Assembly: GCF_016820585.1 (NCBI RefSeq)
Contig: NZ_JADHDX010000002.1
Coordinates: forward strand, 325,818 to 389,817
From: Arthrobacter beigongshangensis
GTDB taxonomy: Bacteria; Bacillota; Bacilli; Bacillales_A; Planococcaceae
Direction of reading: 5' to 3'
DNA length: 64,000 nucleotides
This document shows, one piece after another, positions 17,682 to 26,184 of the stretch. Below the pieces are notes generated by a model. The model saw nothing but the letters and a program-made list of their open reading frames with translations. It did not search any database and was not told where the DNA came from. The stretch's first letter is position 1. Each line of letters begins with the position of its first letter. The position numbers and the translations under genes are program-made.

Positions 17682-19586
17682 ATGAAGAACATAGTATGGC
17701 CCAAACATTCCGTACTCATCATCGCAATTATCGCAACTTGGCTTACAACGTATTTCGGCTATTTAACCAGCTTCAATATGAAAATTGATAATCTGATGCA
17801 GGAATTCATTCTTTTTTTGAATCCGCTAAGTTTCCTTTTATTTGTTTATGGCCTTGCGCTATTCATGAAGAGTACGAAAAGACGTAATATCTATCTACTG
17901 TCAGTAAGTGCAATCACTTCAGTTATTATGTTTAGTAATGCAGTATTCTATAGATTTTTTAATGATTTCATTACAATACCTGTATTATTTCAAACGAGTA
18001 ACTTCGGAGATTTATCTTCCTCGGTAACCGCCAACTTACATTTGACGGATATTTTCTTTTTCACGGATGTTCTCATTGTCTATTTGGCGATTCGCTATAT
18101 TCCAGAAGGACAACGGAGTGACCAACGTGGAAAAATTGCGAGAAAAATTTATTTTGTCGTAACGGCTATCGTGATGATGGTCAATTTAGGACTTGCAGAA
18201 ATGGAAAGACCCCAACTACTTACACGTAGCTTTGATAGAGAGCTTCTTGTAAAAAATATTGGTACCTATAACTATCATATTTATGATTTGTTCATCCAAT
18301 CAAAATCGCATGCGCAACGTGCACTTGCGGATGGCAGTGAATTAGTAGAAGTAGGGAACTATATTAATGCGAATTACGCTGCTCCTAACCCAGAAATGTA
18401 CGGACTTGCGAAAGGTCGCAATATCATTGCCATCTCGCTTGAATCCTTGCAGTCTTTCGTTATTAATGAAGAGATGGATGGACACGTTATTACGCCATTC
18501 CTGAATGAGTTGACAAAGGATCCTGATACATTCTATTTCTCTGACTTTTATCACCAGACAGGACTTGGAAAAACTTCAGATTCTGAATTTATTCTTGAAA
18601 ACTCGTTGTATCCAAGAAACGGCAGTGCGGTATTTTTCACGCATAGTGGAAATAAATATCAATCAATGGCCGCGCAACTTGGAGAAGAAGGCTACTTCAC
18701 AAATGTAATGCATGCCAATAACCGAAGCTTCTGGAACCGTGATATTATGTACGGGGCTCTTGGAATTGATAAGTATTATGATCTTGAAAGTTATGTAGTC
18801 GGTGAAGGCGAAGCTGTTAACTGGGGAATGAAGGATATTCCGTTTTTCAATCAATCGGTTGAATTGATGAAAGATATGCCGCAGCCATTTTATTCAAGGT
18901 TGATTACATTGACGAATCATCACCCATTTGATTTAGATGAAGAAGATAAGCTTATTCCAGAATATACGTCTAACTCGAACACGTTAAATAAATACTTCCA
19001 AGCAGTTAGGTATATGGATGAGGCAATTAAGGTTCTTTTTGAGGACTTGAAAGCAAGTGGACTTTATGACAACTCAATCATTGTTATGTATGGAGACCAT
19101 TATGGTATTTCGGAAAATCATAACAAAGCAATGGGGATGTATTTAGATAAGGAAATTACTCCTTATGATAATGCAAAATTACAGCGAGTTCCTTTGTATA
19201 TCCATATTCCTGGTTACGGTGAAGGGAAAACGATTGATGAAGTGGCGGGACAAGTGGACTTAAGACCAACGATTCTTCATTTGATGGGAATTGATACAAA
19301 AGAAGATATGCAATTAGGTGCGGATATCTTTTCTCCAGACCACGAACCGTTTGCTATTTTCCGTGATGGGCGTTTTGTAACGGATAAGGTCGTTTTCACA
19401 CAGGATGTTTGCTATGACACTGAGACTGGTGAAGAAGTGGATCCTGCAGCATGTGAATCATATATAGAACGTGCATCTACAGAGTTAAACTATTCAGATA
19501 TGATTATTAATGGGGATTTACTCAGATTTAAGGAACAACAAGATTTTGAGAAATCTCCAATGAAAATAGGTCAACAGACTGAATAA
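17682..19586 (+). CDS. yqgS: LTA synthase family protein (YqgS-like)
   Basis: Membrane sulfatase-fold phosphoglycerol transferase of 634 residues. Five N-terminal membrane segments (about 1-165) lead to an extracellular catalytic domain. Visible family residues are the metal-binding LES motif (IAISLESLQSF), the catalytic threonine in GKTSDSEF, the NRSFWNRD substrate region and the DH pair in YGDHYG. It should add glycerol-phosphate units or primers to lipoteichoic acid. Whether it is the main synthase or an accessory enzyme cannot be told here. The start at 17682 follows AAAGGGAGAG. Confidence 0.9.
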   Translation: MKNIVWPKHSVLIIAIIATWLTTYFGYLTSFNMKIDNLMQEFILFLNPLSFLLFVYGLALFMKSTKRRNIYLLSVSAITSVIMFSNAVFYRFFNDFITIPVLFQTSNFGDLSSSVTANLHLTDIFFFTDVLIVYLAIRYIPEGQRSDQRGKIARKIYFVVTAIVMMVNLGLAEMERPQLLTRSFDRELLVKNIGTYNYHIYDLFIQSKSHAQRALADGSELVEVGNYINANYAAPNPEMYGLAKGRNIIAISLESLQSFVINEEMDGHVITPFLNELTKDPDTFYFSDFYHQTGLGKTSDSEFILENSLYPRNGSAVFFTHSGNKYQSMAAQLGEEGYFTNVMHANNRSFWNRDIMYGALGIDKYYDLESYVVGEGEAVNWGMKDIPFFNQSVELMKDMPQPFYSRLITLTNHHPFDLDEEDKLIPEYTSNSNTLNKYFQAVRYMDEAIKVLFEDLKASGLYDNSIIVMYGDHYGISENHNKAMGMYLDKEITPYDNAKLQRVPLYIHIPGYGEGKTIDEVAGQVDLRPTILHLMGIDTKEDMQLGADIFSPDHEPFAIFRDGRFVTDKVVFTQDVCYDTETGEEVDPAACESYIERASTELNYSDMIINGDLLRFKEQQDFEKSPMKIGQQTE

Positions 19587-19589
19587 AGA

Positions 19590-19623
19590 GGTTCTGCACG
19601 GGACTTTCCGTGCAGCCTTTTTT
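19590..19623 (+). terminator. Rho-independent terminator after the LTA synthase gene
   Basis: CTGCACGG (19594-19601) and CCGTGCAG (19608-19615) form the stem, followed by a T-run. Confidence 0.85.
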
Positions 19624-19655
19624 AACTTAATTCAATAGAGGATGGAGGTGGCATC

Positions 19656-20759
19656 ATGAAAATGAGATTGATCACTTCCTGCCTTACAGTTCTGCTTCTG
19701 ACAGGCTGCGTAGCGAAGGTGATAGATGACGGTGTAGAAGAAAATCCGGTAGATAACGAGCTAACAGAACAAATAGATGAAGTTGAAAATGCACAACAAA
19801 AAGTATTGACTGCTGATCCAGCGAAATTCCATTTTGTTGCAGATTGGCTAACGGATACAGAAATTGTCTATGTAGAAAAAAATGAAGGTTTTTATAATGT
19901 GAATAGTTTTGACTTAACGACAGGTAAAGTAACTACATTGTATGAAGAGCAGTCTATTATCGTAGATGTCCTCATCCACCCCTCGAAAAAATTTCTATTA
20001 CTACATACAAGTGATAATTCAACCTCTGCAACGATTAAGATCTTATCGACAGATGGTATTTTACAAAATGAGGTTGAAGTTTCCTCTACAGAGTTGGAGA
20101 TTGAGTGGAATGATTTAGATTCCACACTTCTTATCCTTACTGCCTTTTATGAAGATTGGACTTTTGATCTTTTTCTATTTGAAGGTGCAGAATCCGAATT
20201 GAGTTTGCTTCCAATAGATGATCCATTTCCTAAATGGTTTGGGAAAGAACAAATTATCATTGGTAATATAGAAGATCATGCGTTAGATGGAAGTGAACTT
20301 TCTCTTTTTAACCCGAAAACCAAGGAGTGGACCGATTTAGCTACGCAGGGCATTATTTATTTCGATACATACGAACAATCGTTATTGACTGTAACGATGA
20401 GTGCGTCAGGGGATGCGCAATACAAGCTATCCGATTTGGATGGAGCTGTACAGTCAGAATGGACATTACCTGCTGTTAGTAATTATTCCGAATGGGTCGT
20501 TCCCGAAGTGAACTGGTCATCCAATGAAACGGTCTTTTTACGAGCACCAGAAATAGGTGGGCAATTGGACGAATTAAGCTCTCCGTTTCGCCTAATTCGG
20601 GTAAAGGACGGGCAACAACAAGTGGTAAGTGAAGACGTCGCAACAGGCTTTCTACGCTGCTCAGCCTCTGGGGCAACTTGCATCACGGACTCTTCGGCAA
20701 CAACAATCACGAATGTTGAGACGGGAGAACAAAGAATTTGGTTAGATTTAATTAATTAA
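19656..20759 (+). CDS. yqgU: Lipoprotein YqgU-like
   Basis: Protein of 367 residues with a lipoprotein signal peptide and lipobox LLTGC (Cys about residue 18). The rest is acidic, rich in beta-strand-type repeats with regularly spaced aromatic and Asp/Ser residues, which suggests a beta-propeller-like extracytoplasmic domain. Position and type match YqgU of B. subtilis, whose function is not known. GGAGG lies seven bases before the ATG. Confidence 0.72.
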   Translation: MKMRLITSCLTVLLLTGCVAKVIDDGVEENPVDNELTEQIDEVENAQQKVLTADPAKFHFVADWLTDTEIVYVEKNEGFYNVNSFDLTTGKVTTLYEEQSIIVDVLIHPSKKFLLLHTSDNSTSATIKILSTDGILQNEVEVSSTELEIEWNDLDSTLLILTAFYEDWTFDLFLFEGAESELSLLPIDDPFPKWFGKEQIIIGNIEDHALDGSELSLFNPKTKEWTDLATQGIIYFDTYEQSLLTVTMSASGDAQYKLSDLDGAVQSEWTLPAVSNYSEWVVPEVNWSSNETVFLRAPEIGGQLDELSSPFRLIRVKDGQQQVVSEDVATGFLRCSASGATCITDSSATTITNVETGEQRIWLDLIN

Positions 20760-20807
20760 AAAAATAACATCATTCTTTGTTTACGCAAAGAATGATGTTA
20801 TTTTTTA
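20758..20807. terminator. Bidirectional terminator
   Basis: An almost perfect 20-bp stem (A-run, TAACATCATTCTTTG and complement) around a 4-base loop between the convergent lipoprotein gene and a small membrane protein gene. Confidence 0.9.
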
Positions 20808-20813
20808 ATTAGC

Positions 20814-20990
20814 TTATAGTGTTGGTGGGTAACCTTGAAAAACGATTGTTGCAATTGTAAAGCCTCCAAAAATGACGGCAGCTCCAAGGTTGAAAACAAT
20901 ACTTAGAACATTACGCTCTTTGAACGCTTGGACTGTACCAACGACCGCTAGAATTGCGATAAGTCCGAAAATAACCATTAATAAGTTCAT
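20814..20990 (-). CDS. yqgW: 58-residue DUF2759 membrane protein (YqgW-like)
   Basis: A short gene encoding 58 residues, starting MNLLMVIFGLIAILAVV and ending FQGYPPTL. AAAGGAG lies about 10 bases before the ATG at 20990. Two hydrophobic helices flank a short charged loop (QAFKERN). Size, hairpin topology and position between yqgU and yqgX fit DUF2759/YqgW; the function is unknown. Its leader contains a 45-base hairpin just upstream of the ribosome site. Confidence 0.78.
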   Translation of the reverse strand: MNLLMVIFGLIAILAVVGTVQAFKERNVLSIVFNLGAAVIFGGFTIATIVFQGYPPTL

Positions 20991-21015
20991 TGGGTAGACA
21001 CTCCTTTCATATAGG

Positions 21016-21060
21016 AACTTCTGTTCAAATAGGGCTCAAGTCATGAGCGATACAGAAGTT
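21016..21060 (-). promoter_or_regulatory. Structured leader hairpin upstream of yqgW
   Basis: AACTTCTGT (21016-21024) pairs with ACAGAAGTT (21052-21060), and inside this GCTCA (21034-21038) pairs with TGAGC (21044-21048). It ends about 8 bases before the ribosome site of the minus-strand gene. It may be a leader structure, an operator, or the 5' part of the divergent yqgX control region. Confidence 0.4.
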
Positions 21061-21198
21061 AGCATTACACCGAAGCGTTATTTATTAATATTCCTCTTCT
21101 ATTGTACTGTTTATCAGTAATTTTGTCGAGGTAAATAAGTGACGATTATTTGAAATCGTATTTCAAGTTGCGTAGTATATTTGATGGAGGTGAGATCG

Positions 21199-21837
21199 AT
21201 GTTGAAGATTAATACATATCCGCTCGGACCCATTCAGACAAATTGTTATATCATCCAGGATGAAGCAGGAAATTGCTTGATTATCGATCCGGGTGAGGAA
21301 AGTGGCCGTATTATTCGTAAAATTATGAGCCAAGAGTTGACGCCCGTTGCTATTTTATTAACGCACGCTCATTTTGATCATATTGGTGCAGTGGACAGCA
21401 TACGGGATCGCTTCAGCATACCAGTTTATCTTCATGAGGAAGAGAGTGAGTGGCTGTCGGACCCTAAATTGAATGGCTCTGCCAAATATCCTAATTTTCC
21501 TAATGTATCCAATCGTCAGGCGGATCAGCTTATTTCGCGGGAAGGTTTAATGGAGGTCGGTCCATTTACATTCGAAGTACGACATACGCCTGGTCATTCA
21601 CCGGGGAGCGTGTCTTTTATTTTTGAGGACGCTCGTTTTGCTGTTGTAGGCGATACATTGTTCAAACGCAGTGTAGGTAGAACGGATCTACCAGGGGGCA
21701 ATACGGGAATTTTACTCGATTCGATTCATACTAAGTTATTGACACTTGATGATGACTTTATTATTTATCCCGGACATGATTCATCGACAACACCTGGAGA
21801 TGAAAAAGATTCAAATCCTTATTTGAATGGCTTCTAA
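21199..21837 (+). CDS. yqgX: MBL-fold metallohydrolase YqgX
   Basis: Metallo-beta-lactamase-fold hydrolase of 212 residues, similar to hydroxyacylglutathione hydrolases (glyoxalase II). Metal ligands are intact: LTHAHFDHIG, HTPGHSPGS, VVGDTLF and IYPGHD. The ATG at 21199 lies eight bases after GGAGG. In Bacillus, which uses bacillithiol, such enzymes may act on bacillithiol or other thioesters; the substrate is not shown by the sequence. Confidence 0.85.
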   Translation: MLKINTYPLGPIQTNCYIIQDEAGNCLIIDPGEESGRIIRKIMSQELTPVAILLTHAHFDHIGAVDSIRDRFSIPVYLHEEESEWLSDPKLNGSAKYPNFPNVSNRQADQLISREGLMEVGPFTFEVRHTPGHSPGSVSFIFEDARFAVVGDTLFKRSVGRTDLPGGNTGILLDSIHTKLLTLDDDFIIYPGHDSSTTPGDEKDSNPYLNGF

Positions 21838-21846
21838 ATATGAAAA

Positions 21847-21876
21847 CAAAAAAACAGCCCAAGTGGCTGTTTTTTT
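21847..21876. terminator. Bidirectional terminator after yqgX
   Basis: AAAAAACAGCC and GGCTGTTTTTT around a short loop, with a T-run, between convergent genes. Confidence 0.85.
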
Positions 21877-21886
21877 GTATGTACGA

Positions 21887-22126
21887 TTAGTGCATACCTT
21901 GTACGTGAATGAATGTTGTATAGTAGCTGAATCCAACCATGAAAACAGTTAGGTATGCTCCAAAAATATACATATACATACGTTCTGAAAGGTTCAAAAA
22001 CCCAAGTAGTAAGAAGAATACAGTGCTCGCAACAAAAATAAGTGAGGCAGGTAGCATGTCTCCAATGAAGAACATAACTGCGAAAATACCTGTCCACCAG
22101 CCCATTAACTTAAACATATTATCCAT
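21887..22126 (-). CDS. yqgY: DUF2626 membrane protein YqgY
   Basis: Protein of 79 residues from the ATG at 22126, preceded by GGAGGG; a longer upstream reading has no ribosome site. Three hydrophobic segments are visible, with the start MDNMFKLMGWWTG typical of DUF2626. The function is unknown. It lies upstream of and divergent from comGA, as in B. subtilis. Confidence 0.8.
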   Translation of the reverse strand: MDNMFKLMGWWTGIFAVMFFIGDMLPASLIFVASTVFFLLLGFLNLSERMYMYIFGAYLTVFMVGFSYYTTFIHVQGMH

Positions 22127-22170
22127 GTGTGCGTCCCTCCTTAATAAAACATTACAATAAGCTCCCATTC

Positions 22171-22200
22171 ATTATAAAGGATAACGTCAGTAGAAGTAAA
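22171..22200 (-). promoter_or_regulatory. Candidate sigma-A promoter of yqgY
   Basis: On the minus strand, TTTACT (22195-22200) and TATAAT (22171-22176) are separated by 18 bp, about 45 bp before the yqgY start. Confidence 0.55.
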
Positions 22201-22257
22201 CTCAAATCGTTATTTCATTGTGACAAAGAAGTGTATAAGATGAAAACTATTTTGAAA

Positions 22258-22295
22258 TCTGAAATTTACTGCATAAAACAGTGTCAAATTTCAGA
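22258..22295. promoter_or_regulatory. Inverted repeat in the 300-bp region upstream of comGA
   Basis: TCTGAAATTT (22258-22267) pairs with AAATTTCAGA (22286-22295), with an inner ACTG/CAGT pair. It is in the otherwise gene-free stretch 22127-22427. No clear ComK box (paired AAAA-N5-TTTT) was seen; a weak -10 TATACT lies at 22365. Confidence 0.35.
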
Positions 22296-22427
22296 TATGG
22301 TCCCTTTCGAGTAAGACACAATTCGGCTTTTGGGAAAAGTATTCCATATTTTAACCATCCATCGTATACTTTGTCGTAAGGTGGAAAGTGGTCTTCCATC
22401 TTTAAACTTGAAAAAGAGGGGTGTTCC

Positions 22428-23435
22428 ATGAATAGAAATGATAACGTCGTCGAACAGAAGAGTTTTCAACTTCTAGAAACGGCCATCCAATATGATGCAA
22501 GTGATATCCATCTTGTACCGATGAGAGAAGGATATGAGGTGTTATTTAAAAAGAATGCTAGGCTCGACCGAACCGGTTCATTACCCCCACAGTTGGCGAG
22601 TCGAATGATTTCATTTTACAAATTCCTTTCCTCACTTGATATAAGCGATAAACGCAAACCCCAAAGCGGCTCTTTTCATAAACGAATGCAAGAAGAGAAT
22701 TTTTCTTTCCGAGTGTCCACGATTCCATCTATTCAGATGAAAGAAAGTGTAGTCATTCGCCTGCAAAGACATGATCGGATTACATCACTCGACGAACTAT
22801 GTATCGAGCAGGAGTGGTCGGAAAGCTTACGGCGGGCTGTGTCAAAGCAACAAGGGCTCATCTTGCTAACTGGTCCGACTGGCTGCGGAAAAACCACCAC
22901 CATTTACTCACTAACGGCCTACTGCACTAATCAACTTGAGCGTCATGTTATTACATTAGAAGATCCTGTAGAAAATAATCATGCCCATTTGTTGCAGATT
23001 CAAGTGAATGAACAATCGGGGATGACGTACTCGGCAGGTCTGAAGGCGATTTTACGTCATTCGCCCGATGTTATTATGATTGGCGAAATTCGTGACAGTG
23101 AAACAGCAAAAATAGCAGTTCAGGCAGCTCTGACAGGACATTTAGTGCTCACTTCTGTTCATTCCAAAGATCCTGCGGGCTGTTTTTACAGAATGATGGA
23201 TTTTGGAGTTTCTGCTGAAGAATTAAGGCAGACGATTATTTGTATTTCAGCCCAACGTCTAATCCAAAGAGCATCGGGAGAGATGGGTGCGGTATTCGAA
23301 ATTATTCAAGGGGATCACCTCGACAACATGGCAGATTCGATTATTAAGGGAGAGAGAGTGGTGGTACCAGAACATCTTCAAGTGGAATCACTTATCCACA
23401 AATATGGTCCTAAAACAGTGATGCGAAATGGTTAA
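22428..23435 (+). CDS. comGA: Competence pseudopilus assembly ATPase ComGA
   Basis: Secretion ATPase (type II/type IV pilus GspE family) of 335 residues powering assembly of the DNA-uptake pseudopilus on the cytoplasmic face of the membrane. Walker A is GPTGCGKTTT; the Asp box (LEDPVENN) and Walker B (MIGEIRDSETA) follow, then HLVLTSVHSKD. The N-terminal N1 domain of large GspE proteins is absent, as usual for ComGA. It starts the seven-gene comG operon and overlaps comGB by eight bases. Confidence 0.95.
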   Translation: MNRNDNVVEQKSFQLLETAIQYDASDIHLVPMREGYEVLFKKNARLDRTGSLPPQLASRMISFYKFLSSLDISDKRKPQSGSFHKRMQEENFSFRVSTIPSIQMKESVVIRLQRHDRITSLDELCIEQEWSESLRRAVSKQQGLILLTGPTGCGKTTTIYSLTAYCTNQLERHVITLEDPVENNHAHLLQIQVNEQSGMTYSAGLKAILRHSPDVIMIGEIRDSETAKIAVQAALTGHLVLTSVHSKDPAGCFYRMMDFGVSAEELRQTIICISAQRLIQRASGEMGAVFEIIQGDHLDNMADSIIKGERVVVPEHLQVESLIHKYGPKTVMRNG

Positions 23436-24483
23436 GTTTGTAAAGAAGTCAGTATTTCAGAAAAAGGACAAACTTCAAAATCAACCAGCGTTCCTCGATA
23501 GGCTTGCTGTCTTATTGCAAGAAGGGTACACATTTTATGAGAGTATTGTGTTGCTATTGCCCCATCATATGAAAAAGTATGAGTCGACATTGGTTGTGAT
23601 TCATGAAGATTTAAAGAAAGGACTTGGGGTGACGTCTATTTTGAGGCGATTAGGATTTTCGTCTGCTATGCTCTTGCCTGTTGCCATCGCAGAATTGGAT
23701 GGACGGTTGGCGCTAGCAATGAAAGGGATGGCACAGCGTCTAAGGGGAAAAGAAGAAAAACAGAAGAAGTTAAAAAATCTTTTAGCCTACCCGATGATTC
23801 TATTTATGTTTGTTGGAGCGCTACTCATTGCTTTTCGACGTTTCTTTTTGCCGAATATAGAAATGCTAGCATTTACAAGGTCAAGTGAGTCAAAGGGATT
23901 TCTTTCTTCCCTACCTTCTATTGTGACAAAAATACCCGACGTTGCTGTCCTGTTTGTAATTTCCTTGGCATTACTGACGTTAATAGCCTTCTTTGTGTAC
24001 AACAAATTTGAGCCGAAAACTAAAATTCGGACGATGATATCTTTACCGATTGTAGGTACACTTTTCACTATGATTAAAACACGTGATTTCGCGAGTGAAC
24101 TTGGTAGTTTGTTGGAGTCTGGACTTTCGATGCAAGATGCATTAGATATTTTGGTGGATCAGCGATTGGACAGGGTGCTCAGTGAAATTGCTGGCAATGT
24201 GAGAGAGCTGGTAATTTATGGAGAGTCATTTGATATAGCAACTCAGTTGACAGAAGGATTGACAAACCAATTAGCAGCATTTGCGAAGCACGGAGCAAAT
24301 AGTGGCTATTTAGCAAAAGAATTAGTCATCTACAGTGAACATTTAGGGGAAGAAATCGATAAAAAATTAGCAAAGGCGTTAACTATGCTACAACCAGCTC
24401 TGTTTTGCATTATTGCAGTTTGTATTTTAGCAGCATATTTAGCTTTGCTACTACCTGTTTACGGCTTGATGGATAAATTATGA
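23428..24483 (+). CDS. comGB: Competence pseudopilus membrane platform protein ComGB
   Basis: GspF-family inner-membrane platform protein of 351 residues with two GspF repeats (about 20-140 and 220-340) and three main membrane segments. The last lies near the C terminus (ALFCIIAVCILAAYLALLLPVYGLM). It couples ComGA to pilin assembly. It overlaps comGA by eight bases and is followed by comGC after 13 bp. Confidence 0.93.
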   Translation: MVKFVKKSVFQKKDKLQNQPAFLDRLAVLLQEGYTFYESIVLLLPHHMKKYESTLVVIHEDLKKGLGVTSILRRLGFSSAMLLPVAIAELDGRLALAMKGMAQRLRGKEEKQKKLKNLLAYPMILFMFVGALLIAFRRFFLPNIEMLAFTRSSESKGFLSSLPSIVTKIPDVAVLFVISLALLTLIAFFVYNKFEPKTKIRTMISLPIVGTLFTMIKTRDFASELGSLLESGLSMQDALDILVDQRLDRVLSEIAGNVRELVIYGESFDIATQLTEGLTNQLAAFAKHGANSGYLAKELVIYSEHLGEEIDKKLAKALTMLQPALFCIIAVCILAAYLALLLPVYGLMDKL

Positions 24484-24496
24484 AAGGGGAAGCGAA

Positions 24497-24823
24497 ATGA
24501 AAAAATATATGGGCAATTCAGGTTTTACATTAATCGAAATGATGATTGTGCTTTTAATAATATCGGTGCTAATCCTCATTGCGATTCCGAATGTTACTAA
24601 GCATTCGAAGTCGATCGATGAGAAAGGATGTGCTGCCTATGTGAAAATGGTTGAAGGTCAAATAGAGGCGTTTAAAATGGATGAAAAAAAGCTGCCAATT
24701 AGTCTCGAGGAGTTGACGGAAAAAGAGTATTTACCTGAAAATCCGCAATGTCCTAATGGTAGCCAACTTTCAATTAGCTTGGATGGGAAAGTGGAAATAG
24801 CAGATGGAACTCCGAGCCCATGA
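24497..24823 (+). CDS. comGC: Major competence pseudopilin ComGC
   Basis: Prepilin of 108 residues. The type IV prepilin cleavage site is NSG followed by FTLIEMMIVLLIISVLILIA, with Glu at +5. After ComC processing it forms the pseudopilus that brings transforming DNA to the membrane. AAAGGGGAAG precedes the ATG. The cysteines in GCAAYV and PQCPNG could form the intramolecular disulfide known for ComGC. Confidence 0.95.
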   Translation: MKKYMGNSGFTLIEMMIVLLIISVLILIAIPNVTKHSKSIDEKGCAAYVKMVEGQIEAFKMDEKKLPISLEELTEKEYLPENPQCPNGSQLSISLDGKVEIADGTPSP

Positions 24824-25268
24824 GCGAATGATGAAGGGGCATAACGAAAGTGGATTCACGTTTTTGGAGATGATTTTAGTTTTATCCGTAGTATCTCTAG
24901 TGACATTTATCATTTTACCCATTGGTGATAAGTGGATACGTAGTGCGTCGGAGGAGGATGGGCTACAAGCGTTTGTAGCAGCAATTCACAATATACAGGC
25001 GTATTCAATGGCGAATAATGTTGCGACAAGATTAGACTTTAAAAATTCGGGGACGATGTACATCACTCTGGTTCCGGGAAAACGTGAATTTGTCAGAACT
25101 ACTTTTCCAATGGGAATGAGGCTGTCAGATTCGAGTAGTATGAAGGCAGTTGAGTTTCAACCCAATGGAGATATAGTAAGATCGGGCACGCTCGTACTCG
25201 AAACAAGCTCAGGCCTTACCGAAATTCGGTTTCAATTTCAGCGTGGGAGGATGATTGTTTATGAATGA
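24804..25268 (+). CDS. comGD: Minor pseudopilin ComGD
   Basis: Minor pseudopilin of up to 154 residues, with the prepilin motif ESG|FTFLEMILVLSVVSLVTFI. The start is unsure: ATG at 24804 overlaps comGC by 20 bases, while ATG at 24828 or 24831 would give a shorter leader, more usual for prepilins. Third pilin-like gene position in the operon and size match ComGD. Confidence 0.88.
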   Translation: MELRAHERMMKGHNESGFTFLEMILVLSVVSLVTFIILPIGDKWIRSASEEDGLQAFVAAIHNIQAYSMANNVATRLDFKNSGTMYITLVPGKREFVRTTFPMGMRLSDSSSMKAVEFQPNGDIVRSGTLVLETSSGLTEIRFQFQRGRMIVYE

Positions 25269-25560
25269 AGGAGGTTATTCATGGTCTGAGGCGATACTGA
25301 CATTGACTATTGTTATGGTTATATTTGGGTCTTTACTTCCTTTGGCGACAACAATGACCTCGAAGCTCCAAATGAAAAAAATGCAGATGTATGCGGCAGA
25401 AACGGCTCTTCAAGGGGCAATCTACTTTAAGGCTCACGGTTTGACGGCGGGTTATCGTCAAGTGGATGAAGTGGATTATCATTGGTCAATCGAAGGGCAA
25501 GCTGTTTGTGTTTCATATCATATGGTTGAACAGCCGATTAGAAAATGTGTGTATTCATGA
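25261..25560 (+). CDS. comGE: Minor pseudopilin ComGE
   Basis: Protein of 99 residues from the ATG at 25261 after GGGAGG, overlapping comGD by eight bases. A pilin-like hydrophobic N terminus (EGGYSWSEAILTLTIVMVIFGSLLP) has diverged from the strict cleavage consensus. Assigned by operon position between comGD and comGF. Confidence 0.8.
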   Translation: MNEGGYSWSEAILTLTIVMVIFGSLLPLATTMTSKLQMKKMQMYAAETALQGAIYFKAHGLTAGYRQVDEVDYHWSIEGQAVCVSYHMVEQPIRKCVYS

Positions 25561-25994
25561 AGCAAACAGATGAACGTGGCTATACATTACTAGAAAGTAT
25601 ATTTCAACTATTAATTATGGCACTCTTCATCCACCTGTTTATATTGTTTTTCTTCTGGAAAGATCCTGTTGAACAGCAGTATGCAAATTATTCCAAGATG
25701 CAATGGGAATTGTTTTCTGCAGAATTACAACAGCTTCTTACTGAGGTTAGTGAAATTCAATTACTGAACGGAGGAAAAGTTATTCATTTTAGAAATCATC
25801 ATGGCTCGGTTGATATCGAACAAAGCGGTAGCGTTATCAGAAAGCGAGTAACGGGCGACGGGCATATTCCACTCCTGACAGATGTTCGTTCTGTGGTATT
25901 TAGCCTAGATAGTACAACGTTAACAATAGCTGTGACGACTGTAGAAGGCACCGTTAAAGTAAGGAGGTTTGCAGTTGGCCACTATCCAAAATGA
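25545..25994 (+). CDS. comGF: Minor pseudopilin ComGF
   Basis: Protein of 149 residues (145 if the ATG at 25557 is used). The N terminus DERGYTLLESIFQLLIMALFI is prepilin-like with Glu near +5, and the C-terminal half is beta-rich as in ComGF (IQLLNGGKVIHFRNHHG). It overlaps comGE, and comGG starts inside its end. Confidence 0.85.
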   Translation: MCVFMKQTDERGYTLLESIFQLLIMALFIHLFILFFFWKDPVEQQYANYSKMQWELFSAELQQLLTEVSEIQLLNGGKVIHFRNHHGSVDIEQSGSVIRKRVTGDGHIPLLTDVRSVVFSLDSTTLTIAVTTVEGTVKVRRFAVGHYPK

Positions 25995-26154
25995 ACGTGG
26001 TGCGTTACTAGCTGCTGCGATTGTTTTATTATTTTTCGTTAGTACCTTTCTTTTCACCCTCGTTTCATGGCATGATAGTATTCAAAGGAACTATGATTCA
26101 CTAGAAATATTTTATGAAAATGAAACGAAGAAGACAATGAGTCGGGACGAATAG
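25975..26154 (+). CDS. comGG: Short ComGG-like protein
   Basis: Protein of 59 residues starting at a TTG (25975) seven bases after AAGGAGG. It contains only the hydrophobic pilin-like N terminus (NERGALLAAAIVLLFFVSTF) and a short acidic tail. B. subtilis ComGG is about twice as long, so this is a reduced version or the end product of a truncation. Assigned by position as the last comG gene. The ribosome site is good, so it is probably expressed. Confidence 0.65.
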   Translation: MATIQNERGALLAAAIVLLFFVSTFLFTLVSWHDSIQRNYDSLEIFYENETKKTMSRDE

Positions 26155-26184
26155 AGCTATTTGTCCTGTAAAATGGGTGATAAA

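Noticed and set aside
22200..22427. ComK boxes before comGA
   Set aside because: AAAACTATTTT and AAAAGTATTCCATATTTT were considered, but the spacers are not five bases and no proper pair of boxes was found.
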